From a bacterium (lineage in GTDB: Bacteria; UBA9089; CG2-30-40-21): a DNA stretch of 20,214 nt. Where the stretch lies: positions 1 to 20,214 of the forward strand of contig JASEHA010000007.1 of NCBI GenBank assembly GCA_030018795.1. The letters run 5' to 3'. Shown here in pieces: positions 7,341 to 15,814 of this stretch; position 1 is the stretch's first letter; every line of letters starts with the position of its first letter. The notes below the pieces were generated by a model. The model was not told the DNA's origin. It searched no databases and saw nothing but the letters and a program-made list of their open reading frames with translations. A program made the position numbers and the translations under genes.

Positions 7341-7772
7341 ATGGCTGAGATAGGAGCGATTACAGGGGCAACACAAGCAGCAACAACCAATATTGCAAGC
7401 ATAGTCAACAAGGATGATTTTCTCAAGCTCCTTACAACCCAGCTCAGTTATCAGGATCCATTTGAGCCCATGGAAAATACAGAGTTTGTCTCGCAAATGG
7501 CACAGTTTACCTCGCTGGAGCAGATGGCAAACCTGAATAAGAGCTTTGAGACATTTTCGAACACGCTAAGTCTGGCTATGAATATGGAGACTACAATAGC
7601 TTTTTTGAATAAAAACGTGGTTGCCAATGATACATTGAATACAGGTAAAACGGTTGAGGGCAAGGTAACAGGTATAGATTATACAGGAACGGTTCCCAGC
7701 TTGATATTGGATGTGACGGGTGTGGGAACAAGAAATATTGGGCTGGCAGATGTTCTCAAGATTGTCTCGTGA
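7341..7772 (+). CDS. flgD: Flagellar hook assembly (hook-capping) protein FlgD
   Basis: FlgD caps the growing hook outside the cell and guides insertion of FlgE subunits. The 143 residues show the conserved N-terminal signature: DDFLKLLTTQLSYQDPFEPM (residues about 26-45), then TEFVSQMAQFTSLEQMANLN. The short C-terminal part ends around the GKVTGID and LADVLKIVS segments. The length matches the short Bacillus-type FlgD (about 140) rather than the 220-residue enterobacterial form with FnIII and tudor-like domains. AGGTG at 7332-7336 is a modest, closely spaced ribosome binding site. It is the first gene of a two-gene unit with flgE, 188 bases upstream of it. The other usual neighbours (fliK, flgG-like, motA/B) are absent. 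Confidence 0.95.
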   Translation: MAEIGAITGATQAATTNIASIVNKDDFLKLLTTQLSYQDPFEPMENTEFVSQMAQFTSLEQMANLNKSFETFSNTLSLAMNMETTIAFLNKNVVANDTLNTGKTVEGKVTGIDYTGTVPSLILDVTGVGTRNIGLADVLKIVS

Positions 7773-7802
7773 AAAGACTATGGAGAGATATTTATATAAA
7801 TT

Positions 7803-7899
7803 TGGAGTGCGAAAGTGCCAGAGGCGAGAGTAATGTTACTTCCTTGCTTTTGCTTTGTATTTACGGTATTTCAAAGAGAAAGCAAGTTATCACACTCCA
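7803..7899. repeat. Imperfect inverted repeat between flgD and flgE
   Basis: TGGAGTG at 7803-7809 pairs with CACTCCA at 7893-7899. An inner imperfect stem pairs CTTGCTTTTGCTTTG (about 7842-7856) with CAAAGAGAAAGCAAG (about 7871-7885). It looks like a decayed GGAGTGCGAAAG...CTTTCGCACTCC palindrome. It may reduce or stabilise the flgD-flgE message, but no T-run follows. Confidence 0.5.
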
Positions 7900-7960
7900 T
7901 AATAAGAATTGCTGATGCTTAGCTGAAAAATAACATTCAGCAAGAAGGGGAGGTTTTAAA

Positions 7961-10900
7961 ATGATAGGGTCCTTTTATGCAGGTGTAAGCGGACTACAGG
8001 TTAATCAACAATGGTTAGACATCGTTGGGAATAATTTAGCTAATGTCAATACTACCGGCTTCAAAAAATCACGCCCTATTTTTGAAGACATCCTGAATAA
8101 GAACCTCAGCCCTGCAGAGGAACCTCGGGATACGGTCGGTGGCATTAACCCCAAACAGATTGGAACCGGGGTAACGCTGGGTGCGGTTGAAACACTTTTT
8201 ACTCAAGGAACAGATCTTGTTACAAATAATGCTATGGATTTAGCTATTATTGGCGAAAATAGCTTTTTTGTCCTTAGTGATGGTTTCAGTCCAAGTTCTC
8301 TTTATACCCGTAACGGTACATTTAAGTTTGACGCTGACGGCAATCTGGTAAATCAAGAGGGCTTAAATGTTCAGGGGTGGAATGCCTTAAGGGAAGATGT
8401 TACCAATTATTTGATTAGAAATGATGACAATAAGACGCTGATTAATACCAATAGACCACTTGAAGGTATCAAGATGGTTCTTAATGATATTGTGCCTGCT
8501 GAGGCAACTACAAAGCTTACCTTTAAGAATGGGTTTGATGCTAATCAAAAGGTTGCCATTGATCCAGTTAGTTTTAGCTTTACAAAGAATATTCAAAGCA
8601 TGGTGCCTATCTCTGCAGGATTAAAGGGTGTTAATATTAATGCTGCATGGGCTGCTGCCGGGTTTAATAAAACACCTGATGGACTAATCTCGATTAATGG
8701 TGCTGAGTTTAAGCTTGGTGACGGCGGCTATAGTACACCTTTAGAATTAATAAATGCTATCAACAATTCTTCTTTAGCCAATGTAACCATAACCACTGAT
8801 TCCCCAGACACACCAACTAATGTTAATAAATTTATCATTACACCTAAATCAGGGTCAGATATTGTCTTGACTGAAACCCCGGCTACCTTTGGTCATGGAT
8901 TCTTTACCCAGTCAATGATTAAGGCAGGTACCAAAGATGCCCCTTATGCATACGATACAAACTTTAGTCGTCAGATACAATTTGAACACCTGCTTGATCC
9001 CAGTAATCCTGATAAAAATTATTATCGATGGCGGGCAATAGACCCTATTACAACAGATTTGTTAACTACAAATGTCTATCATTATGAACAGGGTGATATG
9101 CTGCAGGGGCAGGGTGCCATTGACCCTGGTTCAGTAATTAAAGAAAAGTTGAAATTAGATTCGTTTACTATTGTTGATGCTGTTGGCATATCGCAGCTTA
9201 TATGGTATGCAAATGTCTCTAATCCTGATATAGATCCTACTACCTTGCGGGTTTATATTACAGATCCTTTAACCAATAGCACTATTCTTGCTAATCAGGG
9301 TAAGTGGAGAAACCCTGATCCTATGGGTGCAGAAACAACGGTTTATTACTTTGATAATAATGGTGACGATGCAAGGTTTGGTAGGTCTAAGAATGGCCTT
9401 GACAGGATTGTCTTTAGCAGTTCACTTCTTACGCCCACCCTTTCTGTTCCTCAGGCAGTCATTACCGTGGATTATAAGAGAAATGGGTTTAATATGCATA
9501 ATTCAACAATAGACCCTGCCAGTCTGAAAATAAAACAAAATGGGGCAGAGGTACCAGCCTCTTTATGGAAATTTAATGATAACCAGGGGATTGGCGGGAA
9601 TGATCAGGTAACATTCTATTCTGCGGCAAGTAAGAATGAGGTGGTAACTAATAACCTGAGCATGACCGCACCATTTAATAAGGCTGGGTTTAACTGGAAT
9701 GCACCTATAGGCACGTCTGAGGTCTGGTCAACAAGTGCTTTGAGCAGCAAGGTTCATCTAAAATGGACTGATGGAAGCTGGACATCAGGTGCTTTAAGTT
9801 CATATGGTAGTGTTGCTGAGTTTATGTCTTCTGTGAAAGATCAAACAGGTGGCAAGATAACACTTGAATATGATGCACAAACAGATAGGTTTATTATGAA
9901 AAATACAGTAGCTATTAGTGCTTATCAGACTACTGGAAACGGGTTCTTTAGTCTTGCTAAATTAAAGGGTGAGGGGACATCGAATTCTGCTGTATTGCCA
10001 GGTTATTCATGGGTAACTTTTGATGCTGGAGAAAATCCGATAAGCAGGGATGAGGTTGTGTCCAATTATCTTGATATCAGACAATCTTTTAGAAGGGCAG
10101 GGTTTAATAATGGCGGCCCTGTAGGAAGCAGTCTTATTACCTTTAGCTGGATGGCAATTAATCCTGATACAGGCGAACTTCAATCCTTTACATGGACAAG
10201 TCCGACACTAAGTTCTTTTACGACTGTTGATTCCTTTATTAATCAGGTAAACGATGCTGTAGAGGCAGGAAGCGGAACAAATCGTCCACTACCTGTTATC
10301 TTAAGGTATGATCCTGTCCTCGATAAATTTACCATGGTTAATACCAATCATCCTGCATACTATGTTCGTGTGCAGCAAAGCAGTACAAATGGGTTTTTGA
10401 CTAATGCAAAACTTTTAACTGATATGCTGGGTGCAAATAATATCCCGCATTCAATCATTGATAGCGATGATATTGTTACCGCTGATTATTATAGTAATAA
10501 GAGTACGAATGCAGTTGGGATATTAGAATTGGATGCAAGTGGAAAGGTAATAAATAACTTTATCGATACAGAGGCTGCCCCTGTGGTTATGAGTACTGCC
10601 AAGATCATGGGTTCTGGTGCGAGCATTAACATGGCTGGTGGGTGGGGACAGTTTCCAAAGGGAATGGTGGATGGGACTATTAGCATTACTACTAAATCTG
10701 GAACATATACATCCAGATTTATAAATTCAGATAGTTATGCTACGGTTCTTGATCTGTTCCAGGAGATAAATAATAGTAATGCTAAGGTCAATATTACCTA
10801 TCACCCTGATACAGATAAGGTAAGCATTACTACTACTGGAGAGGGTGATGAGATTGTATTAGAAGAATCGGGTCTGGTTCCACTGTTTTCTACCTTTAAT

Positions 10901-12478
10901 ATTACTACTGGTAAGGTAGTTGGCGGAAATAACAATGGGGTAATGGACCTGGATACAGAACGTCCTACAGCAATTGATGGATGGACAGAAACCACAGGGC
11001 TGTATGGTACTGGTAAGGATTATTTCAGGGTAAATATTACACCAAATGAGATAAAAGATGAGATGATAGGTGTTGGTGGAAAAGGGATGCGAGGCAGTCA
11101 GGTTCTTGATGAAATCCATCGTAGTGCTCAAACTACTATCAATCTTTTGAGTGCAGATGTTGATAAATCTACGATTACGGTTTATGATATCACTAGCGGA
11201 GTAATTATTCCTAAGGGAAAACCTATTGTTGCAGGTGAGGTTTATTGGGAATTTTCTAATAATACAGGGCCAGGAAGCAGGGATAATATTAATCTTATCA
11301 ATAATACAGGCATGTTTGATTATTATGTAAGCTATACCAGATTAAATGCCTTTGATTTATCTCATGCGGATGTTGATGAGACAAGCCTTGTAGTAAAGGT
11401 AGCCGGAAGGATATTATCCAGAAATGAATACTCATTCTTAAATGGTCAGGGAACAAATGGACTGGACAAGATACTTATCCAACCTAATATAAGCGAGAAA
11501 TTACCAGGAACCATTGGATCAGGTGATGTCACGGTAAATTATCGATTGACAATGCCGCAAGCAGTTGATTTCTTCATTCCTAATGGAAATAACGGTCCTG
11601 AGGGTATTCGCTTTATACCCAATAGCAGTTTGTCAAAGTATGATCGCGGCGGGAATGCTTATAAGGCTGATTCAAGTCAAATGGCTCAGGTTGAGTTAAA
11701 AGCTGAAGAACTACGGGAATATAAGATAAGTACAGAACTTTTTGATGCCTTTGGTGTTTCTCATCAAACAGATATAATCTTTGAGAGATTGAGTGAAAAT
11801 AAATGGTTGTGGACAGCCATGAACCCTGTGGAAAAGGGAAAGATAGCTGGATATGGATTGTTAATGTTTGATGGAAATGGAAACTTTGATGTTGAGAATT
11901 CTCAAATCTTTGGCTCACCATCTGATCCAGGAATGGTTGGCGGTAAGTTTAAGGGTATCTATTTTGACCCGCCAGTAATGGCTACACCCCCAGAATCTGG
12001 TGGTGCACCGCCGCCAGAAAAGGGTGCAAATACGGTTAAGATTGATGTTAATTTTGATCTGCTTCAGCAGACAAGGAATAATATCAAAATAACAGAAAAA
12101 GATGGTGCAACAATGGGTAAACTGCTGGCAGATAAGATAAGGATGAGGGATGATGGCAATATTATTGCTTCTTATGATAATGAAAAGAACTTTATTATTG
12201 GCCGGATAGCTACTGCTTATTTCCTTAATCCTTCTGGTCTTGAACGCAATGGTGGCACTAATTTCAGGGAAACGGTAAATTCTGGTGGTCCGCAGATTGA
12301 TGTGCCAGGCTCTAATAGTCATGGGATGCTTAAGGTTGGACACCTTGAGGGTTCAAATGTTGATCTGGTAAAAGAGTTTGCAGACATGATCATTGCTCAG
12401 CGGGCATTTCAGGCCAATGGTAAAACAGTAACAACCGCAGATCAGATATTTCAGGATATAACCGGGTTGAAGAGATAG
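7961..12478 (+). CDS. flgE: Giant flagellar hook protein FlgE (1505 residues)
   Basis: FlgE polymerises into the curved hook joining the rod to the filament. The N-terminus carries the canonical rod/hook signature (YAGVSGLQVNQQWLDIVGNN, NLANVNTTGFKKSRP) and the Flg_bbr region with LAIIGENSFFVLSDG and YTRNGTFKFDADGNL. The C-terminus has the FlgE D1-like segment (about 1200-1370, STELFDAFGVSHQTDIIFER) and the terminal helix with GHLEGSNVDLVKEFADMIIA and QRAFQANGKTVTTADQIFQD. Family members usually have about 260-720 residues. The extra length lies between about 210 and 1200. It holds four flagellin-IN-like modules (about 217-325, 567-680, 703-827, 888-987) and two copies of another paired module (about 420-555 and 1060-1197). 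The frame is open and its ends intact, so it should be functional. The start follows AGGGGAGG at 7946-7953. The insert should form large surface domains on the hook; their purpose is unknown. Confidence 0.95.
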   Translation: MIGSFYAGVSGLQVNQQWLDIVGNNLANVNTTGFKKSRPIFEDILNKNLSPAEEPRDTVGGINPKQIGTGVTLGAVETLFTQGTDLVTNNAMDLAIIGENSFFVLSDGFSPSSLYTRNGTFKFDADGNLVNQEGLNVQGWNALREDVTNYLIRNDDNKTLINTNRPLEGIKMVLNDIVPAEATTKLTFKNGFDANQKVAIDPVSFSFTKNIQSMVPISAGLKGVNINAAWAAAGFNKTPDGLISINGAEFKLGDGGYSTPLELINAINNSSLANVTITTDSPDTPTNVNKFIITPKSGSDIVLTETPATFGHGFFTQSMIKAGTKDAPYAYDTNFSRQIQFEHLLDPSNPDKNYYRWRAIDPITTDLLTTNVYHYEQGDMLQGQGAIDPGSVIKEKLKLDSFTIVDAVGISQLIWYANVSNPDIDPTTLRVYITDPLTNSTILANQGKWRNPDPMGAETTVYYFDNNGDDARFGRSKNGLDRIVFSSSLLTPTLSVPQAVITVDYKRNGFNMHNSTIDPASLKIKQNGAEVPASLWKFNDNQGIGGNDQVTFYSAASKNEVVTNNLSMTAPFNKAGFNWNAPIGTSEVWSTSALSSKVHLKWTDGSWTSGALSSYGSVAEFMSSVKDQTGGKITLEYDAQTDRFIMKNTVAISAYQTTGNGFFSLAKLKGEGTSNSAVLPGYSWVTFDAGENPISRDEVVSNYLDIRQSFRRAGFNNGGPVGSSLITFSWMAINPDTGELQSFTWTSPTLSSFTTVDSFINQVNDAVEAGSGTNRPLPVILRYDPVLDKFTMVNTNHPAYYVRVQQSSTNGFLTNAKLLTDMLGANNIPHSIIDSDDIVTADYYSNKSTNAVGILELDASGKVINNFIDTEAAPVVMSTAKIMGSGASINMAGGWGQFPKGMVDGTISITTKSGTYTSRFINSDSYATVLDLFQEINNSNAKVNITYHPDTDKVSITTTGEGDEIVLEESGLVPLFSTFNITTGKVVGGNNNGVMDLDTERPTAIDGWTETTGLYGTGKDYFRVNITPNEIKDEMIGVGGKGMRGSQVLDEIHRSAQTTINLLSADVDKSTITVYDITSGVIIPKGKPIVAGEVYWEFSNNTGPGSRDNINLINNTGMFDYYVSYTRLNAFDLSHADVDETSLVVKVAGRILSRNEYSFLNGQGTNGLDKILIQPNISEKLPGTIGSGDVTVNYRLTMPQAVDFFIPNGNNGPEGIRFIPNSSLSKYDRGGNAYKADSSQMAQVELKAEELREYKISTELFDAFGVSHQTDIIFERLSENKWLWTAMNPVEKGKIAGYGLLMFDGNGNFDVENSQIFGSPSDPGMVGGKFKGIYFDPPVMATPPESGGAPPPEKGANTVKIDVNFDLLQQTRNNIKITEKDGATMGKLLADKIRMRDDGNIIASYDNEKNFIIGRIATAYFLNPSGLERNGGTNFRETVNSGGPQIDVPGSNSHGMLKVGHLEGSNVDLVKEFADMIIAQRAFQANGKTVTTADQIFQDITGLKR

Positions 12479-12491
12479 TGGTAAGCAGTAA

Positions 12492-12518
12492 ACACCTTCA
12501 GGTGTGTTCCTCTTTTTG
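12492..12518 (+). terminator. Weak hairpin with T-rich tail after flgE
   Basis: ACACC (12492-12496) pairs with GGTGT (12501-12505) around TTCA. GTTCCTCTTTTT follows at a short distance. The stem is only five base pairs, so it is at best a minor terminator ahead of the strong one at 12561. Confidence 0.35.
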
Positions 12519-12560
12519 GCAGCAGACAATATTCGCATAAGCGTTAAAATCGAATTGAGA

Positions 12561-12592
12561 GGCGTGTTGAATTACTTCAACACGCCTTTTTT
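12561..12592 (+). terminator. Strong intrinsic terminator of the flgD-flgE unit
   Basis: GGCGTGTTGAA (12561-12571) pairs perfectly with TTCAACACGCC (12576-12586) around the 4-base loop TTAC, followed by TTTTTT (12587-12592). It lies between the convergent ends of flgE and the FapA-like gene. On the minus strand there is no comparable T-run, so it serves mainly the flagellar unit. Confidence 0.93.
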
Positions 12593-12631
12593 GTTTATAA
12601 ATGGCTACTGTCACAGATGACTTCGGAAGCA

Positions 12632-15600
12632 TCACTCTCCGCCAAGCCTATAAACAAACCTTCCTGCCTCTCCCTTTGATGGCGGGATGGATGTGGCGAT
12701 AAGAACTGGACGTCCGAAATCTTTTTCCTTTAAGATTCTGGCTATCTCATCCTCCATGATACCGGCAACAACCCCTTTTTTCTCCAGCTTATGAATAACA
12801 TTCTCTGGTTTAATCAACACCATTCCTGTTGCTGGCGGGGTAATGGTCATAAAAACCTCGTGCTTATCATCAGAGATGGTTATTTCAAACTTGCCACCAA
12901 ATTCAGTCGTAAATTGCATTAATCCAATGCGAACCTGGTCGCCTGGCAGATTAGCACATGCCTCAACTACCCTCTGAGAATCAATATCTATATATCCCCG
13001 TCTTTCTATCTCTGCCAGAACCTGTTCTGAGGTAATGGGTTTTCCTGTTCCCCTCGGAGCTTTCAGTCGAAGGAATAGCCCTTCTCTTTTATTAATCAGT
13101 CCAAAGCTTCCATTTGCATTAAGATTACTGGTATCCTCATTTTCTTCGACTGATTCTTCCATGTATGAGGCATCCCAATTGTCTAACCATGGACCATATA
13201 CTCCCTTTGGATAGACACGTACAGCTGCTGTCTTAGATTTTTCTTTGGGCAGAATATCCCCATCCAATTCCTCCTGAGTCATATAGAGTAATTCTGCAGC
13301 CTTTTGTTTTGCCTCATCAACAGAATATCCATGGACAATAATAGACCTTGGAGCAGTGCACTGAGAGGCAGTAATGGGGACAAGCAATGGTTTCAACGGA
13401 GAGATATTTGGTGGCTCATAAGCCTGAGTAGTCATAGCCCCCTTTTCTATCTTAAATGTTACCTTTTTGGCAGGCTTTTTAGTAGTCAGGCTTCTTTTCC
13501 CAAATACAAGATTCACCTTGGGATGGAGTACACCAAGAACAGCAAGCACACCATTTTCTCCAACCTTAATCGTGGTTGGCGACGAACCATCTTCCTTGCC
13601 AATTACCTTGGCATGGATCATATTTTTCGCAAATACTTCGCCACCAACAATCAATCCCTTGCCATCTGCAGAAAGGATAACATTCTCTGCATTTACTTGA
13701 GAATCCAGCAATCCATCGCTGACATTGAGTGTGCCCCCGCACTCAATCTGTGAGTCCTTGATTACGGTTGCAGATATATCAAGCATTGTTTGGATCTTTG
13801 CCTTACTGACCTCTCCTTCAATAGAAAGTGTTCCCTTATTTGTAATCTCAGCATTATTTTCTACGGCTCCATGAATAATAACATCCCCACCAGCCGTAAT
13901 TTTTACCCCTTCTTTGACATTTCCATGAACAACAACCTTACCTGCGGTTTCAATATTGGCATCAGCATCCTCAACCCTATAAATTTGTTCTACTGTTGCC
14001 CGAAACCCTTGCCAGACTACCTTTCCAAATGCAGCAGAAAAACAGCTGTTCCCATCTACAAAAACATTTTTCTCAGCAATAAGCTTGATATTCTTTCCAT
14101 AAAGACCATGCAGAGTTTCTCCGCTCACAGCTATCCCTGATGCACCAATGGTTGGTGGTATCTTTACCCCTATCACCTGACCAGGGATAGCATCCTCTCC
14201 AATAAGCACATTCCCATCGCCCTTTTCCCCATACTGATAGGCAAGATATGCATTTTCTCCTGTTAAGGGCGAATTGCCGTGAGCAACAGCCATAGGCACA
14301 TTAAACTCTGCCAGATGAAGTATGTTGACAAGCCTGTCCTTGTCTATGCCAAAGGTAACATTTTTTTCATTTAATGCCCTGACAATATCCTCAACACTCA
14401 TCAGCATCCCGCCCATCTTAGGCGGAATGATGTTGACTGTAGCTGTTAATTGATCTTCAGAGATATTTACCTCTATCTTGCCGCGAAGGTATTGCCTGGG
14501 ACCAATCCTGACTGGTTTTTTTATCCTTTTCCTGAATATCTCCTCTATCTTAGAGGTATCGATATCATTAAATTTTTGAGATATTGCATCTTCAATGATA
14601 TCCTGACTATTGACCTTTTTTCCTGCCCCTTGAGAAAAGATGACTGCAAGATAAAGCCCGTCACCCCTGTTCTCAAAATCAAATGAACCATCTGTAATCG
14701 GTCCATATAATTCATCCCATTTATCTGGAAACCATGGACCAACAACCCCCTTCTTAAATACTATTATCTTTCCGGGCCTGTCTAAATGGGCATCAACACC
14801 ATCTATTGATAATTGAAGCATCTCTGCACCCATCTTTTTTGCTTCTTCTAATAAGGCTATGCCCTCAATGGCTACAGCAAGCGGCATATCAACCGGCAGT
14901 ATTGGGGCATTTATATTCTCATATGAGACTGCTTCCTCTTCAACAACAATCTCCTCATAGGTTTTCATCACTACACTGCCTGATGGCTCTACCTGATAGA
15001 ATGCTTTTTTGGCTGCCTTTTTAGGAGAAACACTTCTTTTGCCAAGAAGGATATTTGACTTGGGGTACACAAGCTCGACATAAGCCTTTGCACCAGGGGA
15101 AAGGGTGATATTGGTAGTCAGAGAGGCATTCTCTTCTCCAATCTTTTTGGCTGTAAGGAGCTTTTTCACGGTTGTCTCCCCGCCAAGGATAACCCCTTTT
15201 CTTGCAGTATGAGCGATGATGCTGCCTGCTGTAACTATGGATTTTGTTATTGCATCACCAATGGTTATTGTCCCGGCAGCAGTAACCTCTGCCTCTTTCA
15301 TGGCATTTGCCGAGATATTGCCTTCACAGACAATCTTTGACTTGGCAATATCCTGACCAACCGTGATATTGCCGCCAGCATTAATCTCTGCCGCACCTAT
15401 TCCTCCCTTTACAGTAATATCCCCTGCAGTCGTGATACTTGCATTATCGCTTATTGAACCATTGATTTCGATACTGCCCGGGAATTCTATTGAATCAGTA
15501 ACATTTTCTGGGACTATAAGAATTTTTTCAACATTTATCTTTGCCTTTTCCCAGACAATTCGTCCAAAATCCATGGCAAAGAATCGAGTCCCATCCTCAG

Positions 15601-15793
15601 AAACGCATACATTCCTGCCTGGGATAACACCAACATCCTCTCCATCTCTGGCAGGGATATCCTCACCAGTAATAGTTCTTCCAGGCTTTCCTGATCTGGG
15701 TTTTGCCCTGGCACAAATCAGCTGACCAGGGAATACATCTAAAGGATGTTCACCAAAGTTATCTGGAATTGGGGTAAATACTGTCTCACTCAT
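12632..15793 (-). CDS. Tandem, apparently permuted FapA (DUF342)-family protein with Jag_N-like segments
   Basis: This 1053-residue protein is built from two similar parts offset by about 515 residues. Each FapA beta-helix region (about 100-230 and 605-740) has G-rich repeats such as GGIGAAEINAGGNITV. Each is followed by a basic KRS...KKxAKK segment and a Jag_N-like segment (about 300-353, VGPW end; about 815-870, YGPW end). Each then has a DUF342 N-domain (about 375-525 and 895-1053) with ITPPATGMVLI and IPPSKGEAGR-type motifs. In usual FapA proteins the N-domain comes first. Here the protein opens at the linker after it (FPGQLICARA, aligned to 538-548) and ends within a further copy. FapA-family proteins have been linked to flagellar assembly and the cell envelope, and Jag_N occurs in the RNA-binding KhpB/Jag. 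It has no signal peptide or membrane segment, so it is cytoplasmic. The start follows AGGTGG with good spacing and lies 21 bases after oppC, so the two are probably cotranscribed. The exact function is unknown. Confidence 0.85.
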   Translation of the reverse strand: MSETVFTPIPDNFGEHPLDVFPGQLICARAKPRSGKPGRTITGEDIPARDGEDVGVIPGRNVCVSEDGTRFFAMDFGRIVWEKAKINVEKILIVPENVTDSIEFPGSIEINGSISDNASITTAGDITVKGGIGAAEINAGGNITVGQDIAKSKIVCEGNISANAMKEAEVTAAGTITIGDAITKSIVTAGSIIAHTARKGVILGGETTVKKLLTAKKIGEENASLTTNITLSPGAKAYVELVYPKSNILLGKRSVSPKKAAKKAFYQVEPSGSVVMKTYEEIVVEEEAVSYENINAPILPVDMPLAVAIEGIALLEEAKKMGAEMLQLSIDGVDAHLDRPGKIIVFKKGVVGPWFPDKWDELYGPITDGSFDFENRGDGLYLAVIFSQGAGKKVNSQDIIEDAISQKFNDIDTSKIEEIFRKRIKKPVRIGPRQYLRGKIEVNISEDQLTATVNIIPPKMGGMLMSVEDIVRALNEKNVTFGIDKDRLVNILHLAEFNVPMAVAHGNSPLTGENAYLAYQYGEKGDGNVLIGEDAIPGQVIGVKIPPTIGASGIAVSGETLHGLYGKNIKLIAEKNVFVDGNSCFSAAFGKVVWQGFRATVEQIYRVEDADANIETAGKVVVHGNVKEGVKITAGGDVIIHGAVENNAEITNKGTLSIEGEVSKAKIQTMLDISATVIKDSQIECGGTLNVSDGLLDSQVNAENVILSADGKGLIVGGEVFAKNMIHAKVIGKEDGSSPTTIKVGENGVLAVLGVLHPKVNLVFGKRSLTTKKPAKKVTFKIEKGAMTTQAYEPPNISPLKPLLVPITASQCTAPRSIIVHGYSVDEAKQKAAELLYMTQEELDGDILPKEKSKTAAVRVYPKGVYGPWLDNWDASYMEESVEENEDTSNLNANGSFGLINKREGLFLRLKAPRGTGKPITSEQVLAEIERRGYIDIDSQRVVEACANLPGDQVRIGLMQFTTEFGGKFEITISDDKHEVFMTITPPATGMVLIKPENVIHKLEKKGVVAGIMEDEIARILKEKDFGRPVLIATSIPPSKGEAGRFVYRLGGE

Positions 15794-15814
15794 CTTTCTA
15801 CCACCTTTTCACTT

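Noticed and set aside
7961..12478. FlgE length as an artefact of fused genes
   Set aside because: The N-terminal and C-terminal hook signatures each occur once and the insert is made of recognisable extracellular modules in one open frame.
13304..14140. Plus-strand frames of 149, 77 and 116 codons opposite the FapA-like gene
   Set aside because: They are shadows of the strongly supported minus-strand gene, with compositions typical of antisense frames.
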